Positions 31,391 to 43,339 of a stretch of DNA of 64,000 bases are shown piece after piece. The position numbers and the translations under genes are program-made. This DNA comes from Xylaria sp. FL1777. Lineage: Eukaryota; Ascomycota; Sordariomycetes; Xylariales; Xylariaceae. Under the pieces are notes generated by a model. The model was not told the origin of the DNA. It made no database searches and saw nothing but the letters and a program-made list of their open reading frames with translations. The number at the start of each line of letters is the position of its first letter. Positions within the stretch are counted from its first letter, which is position 1. The stretch is taken from NCBI GenBank assembly GCA_022578965.1, contig MU400520.1:489623-553622 (forward strand), in the 5' to 3' direction.

Positions 31391-33191
31391 TCTGTAAGGG
31401 TTACTAGTTAAATCAAGGCAGTCTGGACTCGACTGCAAACGATGAAAGAGGAAAGTCGGCTTCGAGTCTTAAAATACGATCAAAGAAGAATGATGAATGA
31501 ATGTAATGTTTTTGCTGAAGACATGACGCTTCAAATATGTCGTCGGTCGCCATGAGGGAGCCCACTACTGCATAGCTACGAAACAGGGGGTTGCAGCTCA
31601 GCCACCAATTATTCATGACGAACAATTTCTTGGAGGATTGCTGTCAGAACTAAGCCTTCTAAACTAGGACAAACGCGTGCAGCTGACCATCATACCTTGA
31701 GGGTCTTGGTGTTGTAGAAGTGCTGTGAAGCGTAACTTCAATGGTAACTAACACATATGATTACCAAGGTATACAGTTAGGAAGGGTAACCTAAGACTTG
31801 TACATTTACCTACTTACTGCTTTAAACCCGTGTTAATCGCGACGAGTGAAGAACAATAATCAGATGATCTGACCTATCTGCGTATGTTTGATCTTGGCTG
31901 ATGCAGTCCTATGTTTTAATGGTTGATCTACGTCGACTAATGAAACTAGCCAGCGTGTAACAAATAATCCTGCCAATGTGCGAGCAAGACCTCTTATTGG
32001 TTATAGTCATAACACAGCAATTTCGACTTACAGTACACTGCATGTGTGCATAGTTAGCAATAGATAGCAGCCATCCCGAATCTTAGTTTTGAAGGTAGGC
32101 CATCAAGCATCCCGTTGATTTGAGGTTGCTCTTTGCGGAGTATATAAATATCCCAACAGCGCTTGGCTCTTACGATCTACAGTGCAGTAAGTTTCACCTC
32201 CAACGAGATAGGTATCAGTTAGGATGTATAGATAAGGGGATGCATTTGCGTCTTTTCAAAACATGCTGCATTTATTTATGTTAATTCATCATGTTCACTC
32301 GGAGGATGGGTCTTTAGATCAATCGCTGTTCGGAGAAAGTTGGAAGCCTGACAGTTGTACGCTATTAATATCTCCACGAGGAGCTGACTCGACAACATAC
32401 TGAAATACTTCAGAAAGAAAACGAAATGCTAAAGTATGAATTAGGTTAGTGGATGGAGTGTTAGTATGGTGGTGGTATGAAAGACAAGTAGTGTAAGGAG
32501 AAGTACGATTTATATAAAACCGTCAGTACCGAGGGTGTTTGGACCGGCGGCGCGATGAAGGAGCTTGACTTTACCGACTACTTACCTATATACCTACACG
32601 GGGAGAGAAGTGGAGACCAACCGTAAAGGAAACATGCCTCGGTTAATTCTCATACAGGTTCCATTGGCTAATACCTAGCCAGCTGTGTGGGCTCGTGCGC
32701 ATTTCCGAAGCATCTTTTAGCACATGACATCACTAAAGTAGCCTCCTGTAGTGTAGTACTGGAGGGTATCACCGAGGTACTAGAACCCCAGAAATTGGCT
32801 CTCTTTTCTCGCGGGACAATATGGGGAATACTAAGACACTACTGCGTCCATGTACAGTAGTGTATGCGCTGTGGGGTATTCAATGGGGATCATCGCTATT
32901 GTCAGCAGCGACTCGTGACTCGCTGCCCAGCTGGAATCTCCCCAAAACCCACCAGTAGCCGGCGCGGCGCTGTTTGCAGCGACATGTGAAAATGCGAGCC
33001 GAGCTTCGTCATGCCATGCTCCCGAGTAAGACACATAGGTAGCTGAGACTCTGCTATTTCTCCCATGGCTCCTCCTATTTAACTTTTCCTTTCTCTCCAT
33101 TCATACTTGTGCCTGGCAGCTCGATTTCACGCCATCCCATCTCACTCCACACCTTTGCCTTCATAGTTTAGGTGTCACTCTTTTCTTCACC
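31391..33191. promoter_or_regulatory. Divergent promoter region with three FarA/FarB-type cores
   Basis: This 1.8-kb stretch separates the divergent HET and acyl-CoA dehydrogenase genes. The six-base core CCTCGG/CCGAGG occurs at 32529–32534, 32637–32642 and 32772–32777, which is 420–663 bp upstream of the dehydrogenase ATG. This is the known binding core of the Aspergillus fatty-acid regulators FarA and FarB. TATA-like sequences at about 32149 and 32509 have no supported gene next to them. Confidence 0.45.
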
Positions 33192-35054
33192 ATGTCCAAG
33201 ACCTTCAGCAAAGCCGACGTCGCGTCGCACAATAAAGGCGATTCGCTCTGGATCGTTGTGGATGACGATGTTTACGATCTGACCAAGTTTCAAGACGAGC
33301 ACCCAGGTATGTCAAATCCATGATCTGGGGTGGGAGTGGAGTGATTGCGCCCGTGTGGCCTGGGATATTTCTAGTCTAACCTCCAATTCCTAATCGCAGG
33401 TGGCAAGAAGATCTTGACCCGCGTCGCCGGTAAAGATGCATCGAAGCAATTCTGGAAATACCACAACGAAGGCATCCTCAAGAAATACAAGCCTTCTCTT
33501 CAGATCGGATCCCTAGATTCGAAGCCCAAGCCTGACCCCAAGCCTGAGCCTAAGGCCGAGGCAAAGCCCTCCGCAACATACGCCGCGCCAGAACCCACGA
33601 AAGCCCCCGTTCAGTCCTCCCAGCAAGAAGAGTCCGAGGCTTTAGAGCAGTACGGTTCTCAGATCCCCTTTGCCGACCCGAGCTGGTATCAGAACGTACG
33701 TGCCGCTTCATATCTTTTATTGAGAGTACGCAGTTGAGAGGGTAGCTAACAATTTGCATCTCTAGTACCACTCTGCCTATTACAACGAATCCCACGCCGC
33801 CCTACGCGCCGAGGTTCGCGAGTGGGTTGAGAGCGAGATCGAGCCGTTCGTTACCGAATGGGACGAGAAAAAGGAAGTACCTCGTGAGATCTTCCTCGAG
33901 GCCGGCCGTCGTGGATACTTGGCTGGCCTGTTGGGCGTGCATTACCCGGTAGAATACACGAAAAACACCGTCAAGTCAGTGCCACCTGAGAAATGGGATC
34001 TGTTCCACGAGATGATCGTCACTGATGAGCTGTCGCGGGTTGGCTCCGGCGGCTTTGTCTGGAATATGATCGGTGGTTTCGGCATCGGTGGACCACCACT
34101 AGTCAAGTTCGGCAAGAAGGCTCTCAAGGATCGCATCTTGCCAGGCATCCTGACTGGTGAGAAGCGCATCTGTCTTGCCATTACAGAGCCTGATGCAGGA
34201 AGTGATGTCGCGAATCTGACGTGTGAGGCCAAGCTGTCAGAAGATGGCAAACATTATATTGTCAACGGTGAGAAGAAATGGATCACCAACGGAATTTGGT
34301 GTGACTACTTCACTACTGCTGTCCGAACTGGTGGTGAGGGCATGAACGGTGTCTCTCTTCTATTGATTGAGCGCGATATGGGTGGCGTTAGCACAAGGCG
34401 CATGGACTGCCAAGGCGTGTGGTCCAGCGGTACGACATACATCACATTTGAAGATGTCAAGGTACCAGTGGAAAACTTGCTCGGGAAAGAGAACCAGGGT
34501 TTCAAGGGTAAGTTCCTATTGACACTGTGATATACGCGCTTGGGGCTAACCATCATATAGTCATCATGACCAACTTCAACCACGAGCGTGTGGGTATTAT
34601 CATTCAGTCCCTACGGTTCTCGCGTGTGTGCTACGAGGAGTCAGTCAAATACGCGAGCAAACGGCGGACATTTGGCAAGAAGCTCATCGACCACCCTGTC
34701 ATCCGTATGAAGCTGGCACATATGGCACGCCAGATAGAAGCCTCATACAACTGGCTCGAGAACCTGGTTTACCAATGCCAGAAGATGGGCGAGACCGAGG
34801 CTATGCTGCGTCTCGGTGGTGCCATCGCCGGCCTCAAGGCGCAAAGTACATTGACTTTCGAGTTCTGCGCCCGTGAGGCTAGTCAGATCTTTGGCGGTCT
34901 CAGCTACTCACGTGGTGGCCAAGGTGCCAAGGTCGAGCGTCTCTACCGTGATGTCCGCGCGTACGCCATCCCCGGCGGCAGTGAGGAGATCATGCTTGAT
35001 TTGAGCATGAGGCAGAGTCTCAGGGTAGCCAAGATGTCGGGCATGAAATTGTAG
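33192..35054 (+). CDS. Cytochrome b5–acyl-CoA dehydrogenase fusion
   Basis: Four exons: 33192–33306, 33400–33695, 33766–34507 and 34561–35054, giving 1647 nt (548 aa). The N-terminal ~75 residues are a cytochrome b5 domain with heme ligands in DEHPGGKK and in KYHNEGIL; intron 1 cuts the HPGG motif. A Pro/Lys/Glu linker (PKPDPKPEPKAEAKP) follows. The acyl-CoA dehydrogenase part runs from YHSAYYNESHAALR: LAITEPDAGSDVANL (flavin and substrate loop), GEKKWITNGIWCD, then FNHERVGIIIQSLRFSRVCYEESVKYASKRRTFGK and YAIPGGSEEIMLDLSMRQ. The PGGSEEI loop has no Glu at the MCAD catalytic position; as in long-chain and isovaleryl enzymes, the base is likely the Glu in CYEES. No signal peptide or clear peroxisomal SKL tail (ends GMKL). 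It probably oxidises acyl-CoA, with the b5 domain relaying electrons. Confidence 0.92.
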
Positions 35055-36070
35055 ATATATTCAGCATTCCCACGGGGCGTCCCAGGGGTGGTTGTAATTG
35101 TGCATAAGATTCGGAGTTGGGGTCTTGTATTGCTTAACCATAACTGTTTCTTTGACGGCAAAGTTCGACGCACTTGATGATGCGTCCGATTCGTATACCT
35201 AGCATATAAGGGGGATTTACAATACTTATTTTAGGCACAGTTTATCCTCTTCCAGTGGGCTGTAGGTGGTTGTATCAACGACGGTTCCGTGTTTGCTTTC
35301 AAGTCACAGAGCACAAGGCTTACTGTAAATCCGCCCCAAGCCATATTGCATTCAAGTCAACTGCGAACTTCCCGATTATCCGATTCTAATTAGTAGGTGG
35401 CATTATTATATCCTGTTATGCAGGCCTCAGAGACTTCCCATCACCAAAGGACTAGGATTCAGACTACAACTCCACTCATCTGCATGAATTATGGTTAGGC
35501 CAAGGCAAACTAATGTACCTACATGCATAAGTGGACGCCAGCATTCAACTTCATCTCTTTTAACCCGAGTATCTTCATACTTTTGAGTGTCTAATCGGAC
35601 CTGAATTTGAACTGTTGATATAACAAGGGCTGGTATCAGGGCTAGGAATTAACTCTATTCAGAATACAATAATGGCTGTCCATTGACTTTACATACAATC
35701 GGTCCGCCCTTCCTAACCTCCGGGGTCTGGTAATATGTCTCAGATGAGCGAGAGCTAAATGACCTCAAGTCTAGATACGAGAGATGTCTCAATAGATCTA
35801 AGACTGGTCTGGATGTCTCACCGAGCTATGCATTTGCTTATCTTTCAGGTGGGAATGACGTCAAGAGTGAATATGTGAAAAACCAAAGGGTATGCTATAT
35901 TTAAAACATCTGTCAAAAGCTCAATCCCCGATCCCATAGTGGAAACATCTGGCATCATCCCGATAACTATTCCATATCAATAATCATATGAGCGATACTG
36001 CTGCCAATGCAATTAAAACGTTAGTATTATACACTTCGACCAACGATGGAATAATAGGCATACCGCAGAC
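35055..36070. other. Convergent gap, nothing recognised
   Basis: This lies between the ends of the acyl-CoA dehydrogenase and alpha/beta hydrolase genes. No open frame, repeat or RNA gene stands out. Confidence 0.6.
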
Positions 36071-36900
36071 TTAGGTAGATACCCCCTTTTTCAAGGCGTA
36101 GTTAATCCCATCCTGAATAGTGTCGACAAGGGCATCAGGAATATTGAAGAACGGCGAATGACCACAAGCAAGAGTGGCGGTGAAAGAGCCATCTGGGAAC
36201 TGAGCGAACATGGTTTTCTGTGCATCGGTAGAGAGCACGTTGTCATTGTCCGTGAAGATATAACCGACGTTGAATCCCTGATTCCAGGGTTCATATGTTG
36301 CTACGTCTGTCAGGATCTTTGATGACATCGGTTTTAGGGCATCAACCGCCTTGGCCGCAAGTGAAGGCTCAACATCGGCGTAGAAGTGATGAAGAGGGTT
36401 ATTCGAGACGATAAAGCCGTCCTAGATATTGCTTCGTTAGCCTCCCCGATGCCATAACATGTCTAGAAAGGGGAGTTTACTCCAGTTTCATCCCAAGGGA
36501 GAGAGGCAGGATCAGCAATTGACAATACGTTTTGCCCAGCGGGGATAACAAGAGCACAGAGGTAAATGATCATCACTATGCCGCCTTGCTTGCCCTCCGC
36601 GGCTCGCTGTTGGACACTCAGGCCTTGGACCGCGTTCGAGACCACGACCCCGCCATATGAGTGTGCTACAAAGACGACTTCCTTGCCCAATTCGATGAGG
36701 TTCAGCAGTAAGGATCGAAGATGCTTCGCATCGCTAAGCATCCCCTCGCTTGCAGCTTCAATCGCAGTGCTGGCGGAGACTAGATTTGATGCTCCTGTTG
36801 CAAAACCGCGATCCGAGAGTTTGCTGCGTACAGTATCGAAGATCCAGGGGGTATGGAACATACCAGGAGAGAAGAAGACTGTGGGTGTGGGACTCGCCAT
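36071..36900 (-). CDS. Alpha/beta hydrolase (AB_hydrolase family)
   Basis: Two exons, 36900–36481 and 36421–36071, total 771 nt (256 aa). The start MASPTPTVFFSPGMFHTPW was chosen over an in-frame Met at 36939 because it leads directly into the first beta strand and the oxyanion region (PGMFHTPWIFD). The nucleophile elbow is VFVAHSYGGVVVSNA (G-x-S-x-G form H-S-Y-G-G). The acid is probably Asp in YIFTDNDNVLS and the final His is in ACGHSPFFNIPDALV, the usual order Ser–Asp–His. There is no signal peptide. Relatives in fungi are small esterases of unknown substrate, often called AB hydrolase-1 or salicylate-esterase-like. Confidence 0.88.
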
Positions 36901-38851
36901 GTTGTAGGATGATGAGAGGAAATTGATTTCATTCAACATACCGATACTGAACGGCGAACAAGGCGAGCTTTAATACTTCATAGAAGAGCAACACTAGCTG
37001 TACCTTCACCGTTGCTCATCCTTACACTCTCATAAAAATCTCCTCTCTGTGTGTGACCAGGGGGCGATTCTCAATGCATGAGGCCGCATGCATATTGCCG
37101 ACGCAGAAAAGCTACCGCCACACGATCCTTCATTTGGTTAAATTAGTAGACGCTCTAGCCTATGTATTGACCTCATTCTTCAGCTGATATCTACAAATGG
37201 TAAAGTGATAGAATAAGCACACGGTTACGGTTACCCTCATGATGGCGGATAGCACGCAAGTGGCCGATCGGGTTGTAACCGACGAGGGTATTGAGATCTT
37301 TCATGTTAAGTGTGTAACCTCAATATCTTGTATACATCCCGCTTATCTCGGGCCTTTTTGATCAATTTCATGGTATAGGTAGATGGACTGCCAACCACTA
37401 AGAGAGGCTCTGCAAGGTTTCGTAAAAAAGGTAAGGTCGCAATGGTGTACATGCACACCGCATTCCAATACTTTCACCTCAACGACCTTCCCAGATTTAG
37501 TATATAAACACTTTCACACTTTATTCGTTAAGGTTCAGCCGTGTTATCTTTACCAGGTATAATATCTTGTTATATAGTTGGGCTGAGCAATGCAAACTGG
37601 GCAAAAGAAACTAAAATGATGTCAGAAAAAGGAAAACGGCTCAACGTGATCAGTAGAAGGGTCATGTTGGTTGATACTACCTTATTGAAGGATACGACTC
37701 ATTGGCTCAGAAGTTTAATAGATTCGCTAGAAGAATGAAGAATTCTTAATTGAGGTCGTATTTTACAGCGTGGCAACCGAACGAGCCGACATAATCCGCC
37801 GTAGACGAGAGCAGGGTAGCCGCTTACATGTGTCACGGGCCGGGCTTCTGGTTCGTCGATTCTTATGGTTTGGAGGTGCTCTCACCGATCGTACCATGCA
37901 TTCGGATGCTCGAAATGTATATGTACATCAGATTGGATCTTGGTAACCCTTGTGACGAAACGAAAAATGTAACCCTCTTCGCGATCGCGCTGCTTGCCCC
38001 ACGTATCTACATATAGTTGGGTCTCATTGTCTTAGATCTATATGATTTATTACTAGATGGCTTACGTCACTTACATAAAGAAGGAGACCTAGTTGGATGC
38101 AACCGTTAAGGAACAAATGCTCACATTGTCACGTCTACCGGGATACTGGTATCTCTGTCGTACGCACTACGTCAATAGCTGAGAGATGTGTATAAGTCTC
38201 GAACTTAGCTTTCCAGCTCTCGCTTAAGACATAGGAATAAAGAATGAATGGTTTGCTTCGGCTTCCGCTAGATTAGGTCACTTGGTGATATGATGAGCCT
38301 TAGTACCGGTATTTCCGCTCATAGTATCACATCCACCTAGCTTGGGTTAGATGTGTTTCTAGAAAGCATTACACTGTAAAGCCCACAGCAGCACCGTTGG
38401 AGTAATCAGATTTCCCAGCTTTCTGCAGAGTAATTATATATATTTAACAGCAATCAATATTTAGGAAACTCGGAGACTTATACCATTTCTTGTTACCGTA
38501 GGTATAGTGACTTATATTGCCCTAGCTTAGTTACACGATGTCTGTCAAAGAATGGTACATGCTTCTACATAGGTACCTTGGTGCATTGAATGCATATCGT
38601 ATTGGATGCATATGGGTGACTGCTGGTGGAGTGAATGAATGAATGATGGGTGCCAACGAAGCTGCCTGTCTGCCTGCTTGTGTTACCACCATCACAGCAT
38701 CCATAAGGACAAGCCTCCACCACCATGGCCACTGCAAACGAGGAGTCTATACTGATCCTATAGTGGCCTAGTTCCGTCTCGCTGCTGATGTTCTCATTTC
38801 CTTGTGACTCCAAGATCTTCTGCGCTCGCATCACCTGAACTTGGCAGGCAA
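36901..38851. other. Intergenic, no supported gene
   Basis: The hydrolase promoter and about 1.9 kb of unremarkable DNA. Frames at 37541, 37828 and 38565 are short, with no domain, and lack good splice partners. Confidence 0.55.
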
Positions 38852-39434
38852 CATGGCGGACGCCACCAAACCAGATATCCTCATTTTCTGTAACGGTGCT
38901 CTTGACGGTGGACTCAAGAAGATGAAGGAGAGAGCCAATTTCCACCAGGCCTCCTATAGTGTGCCCGGCGAACCCTCACGTCTCCTCCAGTAGGTGTTGC
39001 CGAGCTCCGTTTCCACCCGAGGAGGTATTGCCATCTTGGGTGGCTTTTTTTCCTCCCTCATTCGACCAACTGATCTAGATCGTTGGCTTGGTCAGTCCTG
39101 GGGTATGTCGTGGAACGTTGGACAGTACCAGAGAACAACCGTGCTCTTGCAAGACTCTCATGTGGGATTAGGAGCCACCGCCCGAGCTCGCCTAGCGACA
39201 TCTTACAGCTCCAAGGCTCTGTTCCTCAAGAATGTCTCCTCGTCGGACTCTCTGTGCGCTTCTCCTGAGGGCGCGAGAAGTGAGTCGGTGGTCTTTGGCC
39301 CCGCTCCTATTAAAGCGGAAACAGCAATTGCATTCGGAAGATGTGGCCAGGGCTGGTTAGGCTACACAGGCGATGCCAACAACGAGGAGGGAACGGCTGA
39401 TGCTTTGCTGGCAATGATGGGTCTCCTAACATGA
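38852..39434 (+). pseudogene. Probable broken copy of a conserved fungal gene
   Basis: An ATG at 38852 opens a 46-codon frame (MADATKPDILIFCNGALDGG … PGEPSRLLQ) that stops at TAG 38990–38992. A second frame at 38994–39434, two positions out of register, has a coherent family-like sequence: RGGIAILGGFFSSLIRPTDL, WNVGQYQRTTVLL, SYSSKALFLKNVS, FGRCGQGWLGYTGDANNEEG. I recall small fungal hypothetical proteins, perhaps of a glutamine-amidotransferase-like fold, in which the two blocks are joined by about 35–40 extra residues. No intron of plausible length joins them here. The simplest reading is an internal deletion plus frame loss. An assembly error or unusual splicing would be the alternatives. 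Confidence 0.45.
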
Positions 39435-41692
39435 CAGCTCCTTTATCTCTGCCGCTGCTTCTTTGCACTGCAAGTACTTGAAGGGAGGGTCCCTGAGTCG
39501 TTGGCCCGATGAGCTGGGAGAACGTTGTGGCTTCAGACCACTCTCGCGCCACGCCACTCAGACCAACGATACAGTTCATGTCTCCGCACCCACAGCGAAT
39601 CCCCCCTCCACAGAGTTGTTACATTTCTTGTATTCAGATTATAACATGTATGCGCTCAATGTGAGCCGTTTTAACTGAGACCACTAAATTTGTTTGTTTT
39701 GGTTAGCCGCCTGTGTTGGTATTCATTGATCATATTATGTTACCAGCGCCAGTGCCAGCCCATGACCAATTATGTGTTTTTACCTTAGGATGCATGCTCA
39801 AATTGTTGCCATAAAAGAGCGTCACGGTACCAGCTACGGCATCCCTAAGTCCATCTCAGTTAATTGTATCGCAGCTCTCTGATAGCCTTTCTTTCAGCAA
39901 GTAGTTGACTGCTCTCACCTGCAAGATCTTCGCTGCGTGGTAGAAGGTGAGTAAGCCTTTTAGCGTGATAGTTAAGGAACCGCCTAGATCTATTTATTAA
40001 GCGCAATGTCAAGCGTGCTTCCCGGCAACATTGTCCCAGTAAAAGTTCAGGACTTAACAGGGGCGCTAATTGGAATGTTATGTCGTATATTCTGAGTTGT
40101 ATTCGTTCTCGTTCTAGTCTAAGACCTATTCCTCTCTCTCAAGTTCGCAGTACTCATACCTTCGCCTAGCCTAACAGAACGCTATTGTCTATCAACACTT
40201 AGTCCCCTTATGCCCACTTACATCTCGGGTATTTACCATATCTTACATATTAAGCAACCCGTAAATAAGTTAAACAATGAATCTTTACAGAAAGGGATAA
40301 GTAAGAGCTTTTGGTATAAGTCAAATGCATACATGCTAAGTGCTTAGATAATTAGTGCTTTATTTAACCGTGGGACTTGAGATGCCGACCAGAAACGCGG
40401 AGTCGTGGACAACGAAGTGTACTACATATAGGTAACCAAGCGATATCCTAGTAGCGAAGACTACTTACAAATGCTACATTTACTGTTGACTACCTAGTTA
40501 TATAATGATTAATTTATTTTTAGTAATCATGTTGACCCTGGGTCCTGTCCTTTTCTTACATACCTAGGTAGGTAGCTTGTACCTGTCATTCAGAACTAGC
40601 ATCATTAGCTCAGTTAACATTCATTAGCCCTTTCAGTATCCACCACTCTGCCTCAGTTTGTAAATAAGCTACACAGCGTCTTAGCGTGGGACCAGGCTAA
40701 TACTAGTGGTGCCTTACGGTTGCGGAGCCTGCTCGGTAGACGAATGAGGACAATTTTCGTGTTCGTAGGGATAAAGAGCTTGAAGGAAGGCAGCTTGTTG
40801 AACTGGGTTGAAGATAGTTAAAGATCCCGCTTCTAGGCATATGCAAGTGTGCGGCGTTCCGCAGCAAGACTAAGTAATATAGATAAACCGTTGCTGCTCT
40901 GCAGTTAGTATACTTAGCCGGGGTGTTCCGGATAGTGCCAAGTCACCCAGCCCTATCGTATCCATCTGTATTGGCGCCGTTGGACTAACTGCATACCATT
41001 AGTGGGGTAAGTCCTATCTGAACTTTGCTTCAAGAGGGAGGTGGAAGAGGTCTTTTACCTACTCATTTTCTCAGCTTTCAATAGTGTAATCTCAAACCAA
41101 CAGTTCACATGTGGTTGTTAATTATAGGGCGACAGACCGGGCGAGCTATCATGTGGAAACCCTGCATTTTGCCCAGCAGTAGTGACAAATAATTACTACA
41201 ACATCACTCAGCATGATAACAGAATACATAGTAGCTGCGCAAGTTGGTGTAGTTATTTTGAGCGTGTCCCACTAGCTAGGCTTTGAATACTGCGTAGGTT
41301 TAAGAATGCTGAGCAAAAAAAAAAAAAAAGAAAGATGTTAGTTGGTATGCTAGGAAAAGAAAAGCTACACTTAGGTAAGAATTAAAATTTCATGTAAAAT
41401 ATTTCATAGCTTTTCAAAGCTATTAACTAGGTATACAAGTGCCACCGTCATTAACACACCAAGCTTACTATCATTATGTATACTAAGTTTCCTGTTAGTA
41501 TGTTTGCTTGAAGGAATTGAAAAAAATATACAAAAATCGTAATAGTGAATTCAATTGTTATCCCCGTTTTGAGATTCATGTTAATATGCTGAAGCTTTTG
41601 ATGATTTGATAGCGTAAATAGCCAAGTCTCAGATAACCTAAGTAGGGATATTCATCGAAACTCCTCCGCGTAGTATCATTTGAATAAAAAGA
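39435..41692. other. 2.3-kb AT-leaning intergenic stretch
   Basis: No gene is supported. It contains CCTAGGTAGGTA-type short motifs near 40562, a 15-A run at 41315–41329 and AT-rich DNA from 41340 to 41690. It may be old, mutated repeat DNA. Confidence 0.5.
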
Positions 41693-42693
41693 CTACTCAA
41701 ACCCTGTACTAAGAGCAACCTTCTCACCAACTGTATAGTCATGAACGAACTGATTATAACTCTTCTTCATCCTTGTCAAGGCATCCTCACCGAGAACTAA
41801 ACGTTGGACCTTACCCTTAAGCTCACCAGCTAGGCCCTCGCCTGTCACAATCTCGAAGATACGCTCAATAGCCTTGTCGGGATCTCCTACCTGCTTGCCA
41901 TCGGCCTCCGCAAACTTTTCCACTACCGAACCGACGAGGCCGCTCTTATAATCGTCTACCATGGGGGTCTCTGACACCTGCATCTGCCCAAGGAAGTTGG
42001 TTCGAAATGCGCCCGGGTTTACAATCAACACGGAAATCCCGAAGCTGGCTACCTCCTTCGCCAGTGATTCCGAGGCTCCTTCTAGTGCAGCTTTGGATGC
42101 GGCGTATAACGAGCTAATTCTCCTATTAGTACACGATTTCTCTTCTCATGCTCTGATAAGCATGTGAGACGAGGGGCGAATGAGCTTGACGCACTTAGTT
42201 GGTAGAGGATCTTTTGCCGCGATGCTAGATATGTTGACAATGAGACCCGACCGGCGAGTTCGCATGCCTTCTAGTGCACCCTGCATGGCATATACCGGCC
42301 CAAAGACGTTGGTGCTGATTTGGGTAGTTACTTCTTTCTCACTAGAAAACAAAGCGAAGAATTGTCAATTCTATCTACAAACGTTGCTAATAGGGAGAGC
42401 CAAACTCACGTTAACTGTTCCAGGCTGCCGAATAGCGCGTATCCGGCGTTGTTGATAAGGTAGTCAATGCGCCCGACGGACTTGACCTTCTTCTGAATGC
42501 TCTCCTGAGATTCAGTCATGTCCATTTCCAACACTTCGCCCCCTGCCGCTTCGATTTGTTGTACTACATCGGTGCGCTTAGATTTGTTGCGCAGAGTTCC
42601 GATAACGCGATGGCCGGCCTTGAGGGCGCGGAGAGTGAGGAGTAAACCGAAGCCATTTGAGACGCCTGTGATGAACCACACGGGTTGAGACAT
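41693..42693 (-). CDS. Short-chain dehydrogenase/reductase (SDR)
   Basis: Three exons, 42693–42410, 42341–42195 and 42113–41693, total 852 nt (283 aa) in frame. The start MSQPVWFITGVSNGFG puts the NAD(P)-binding T-G-x3-G-x-G motif at residues 9–16, so the upstream in-frame Met at 42813 is rejected. The structural motif LINNAGYALFG follows, then IVNISSIAAKDP (catalytic Ser region), and exon 3 opens with SLYAASKAALEGASE, carrying the catalytic Tyr-x3-Lys. LIVNPGAFRTNFL completes the fold. SDRs reduce or oxidise carbonyl/hydroxyl groups; this is the classical type close to retinol-dehydrogenase-like fungal enzymes. The substrate is not readable. Confidence 0.92.
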
Positions 42694-43339
42694 TTTGAGA
42701 TGATTAAATTGAGAACAGACAATGCGTATGCAAAATAAGGGACTTTGCCGATTTCTATCGCTCTGGGATGACCGTTTCTTGAAGCCTTTTCGAGGGGTGA
42801 GGACTGATTTCAATCATAAGTAGGTAATTATGAGAACAACCATCTGCATATATCTCCAAGAGCTATAGGTATTACGTATCTACCTAAGATACGTATGCCC
42901 GTTATGACCGGCTCCATTCAACCACCCCACAAGTGTCAATAACGCCGATTCTATCGCCGATAAAACTATATAGTGCAGAGCGGCCCCAAGCTTGAAATTG
43001 GTCCTCATCCCCGAAAAGAGCTCCCCACTGCTGCAGGTCAAAAAACGGATACGGCGATAGGTCAAGTGAAAAAGCGAGATGGCTGCTACTTAGTTAAACG
43101 ATCGCTGCACTTCTCTTTTCCGTGTTGTTTCCCAGCATCTGCTAACTACCTACCTACTCCTATGCGACACTACGGCACGTTGCGAAAAGATTACGCATAG
43201 GAATGCGACCTTAGGCGGATGGGCGAGGACCCGTCTGGGATATTGCCTGTTGGCTTTGAAGGTCAGGGCTCAGACGTCAGCGACACGGAGGATTCAGGTT
43301 AAATCCACTTTGAATTATTTCTTAAGCATAGATTTGGCC
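42694..43339. other. Intergenic, nothing recognised
   Basis: SDR promoter and downstream flank of the GH43 gene. A TACCTACCTACTCC motif occurs near 43147. No gene. Confidence 0.6.

Noticed and set aside
32380..32520. A small minus-strand gene behind a TATA-like sequence (about 38 codons)
   Set aside because: The frame is short, has no features, and the TATA-like match alone is weak evidence in AT-leaning DNA.
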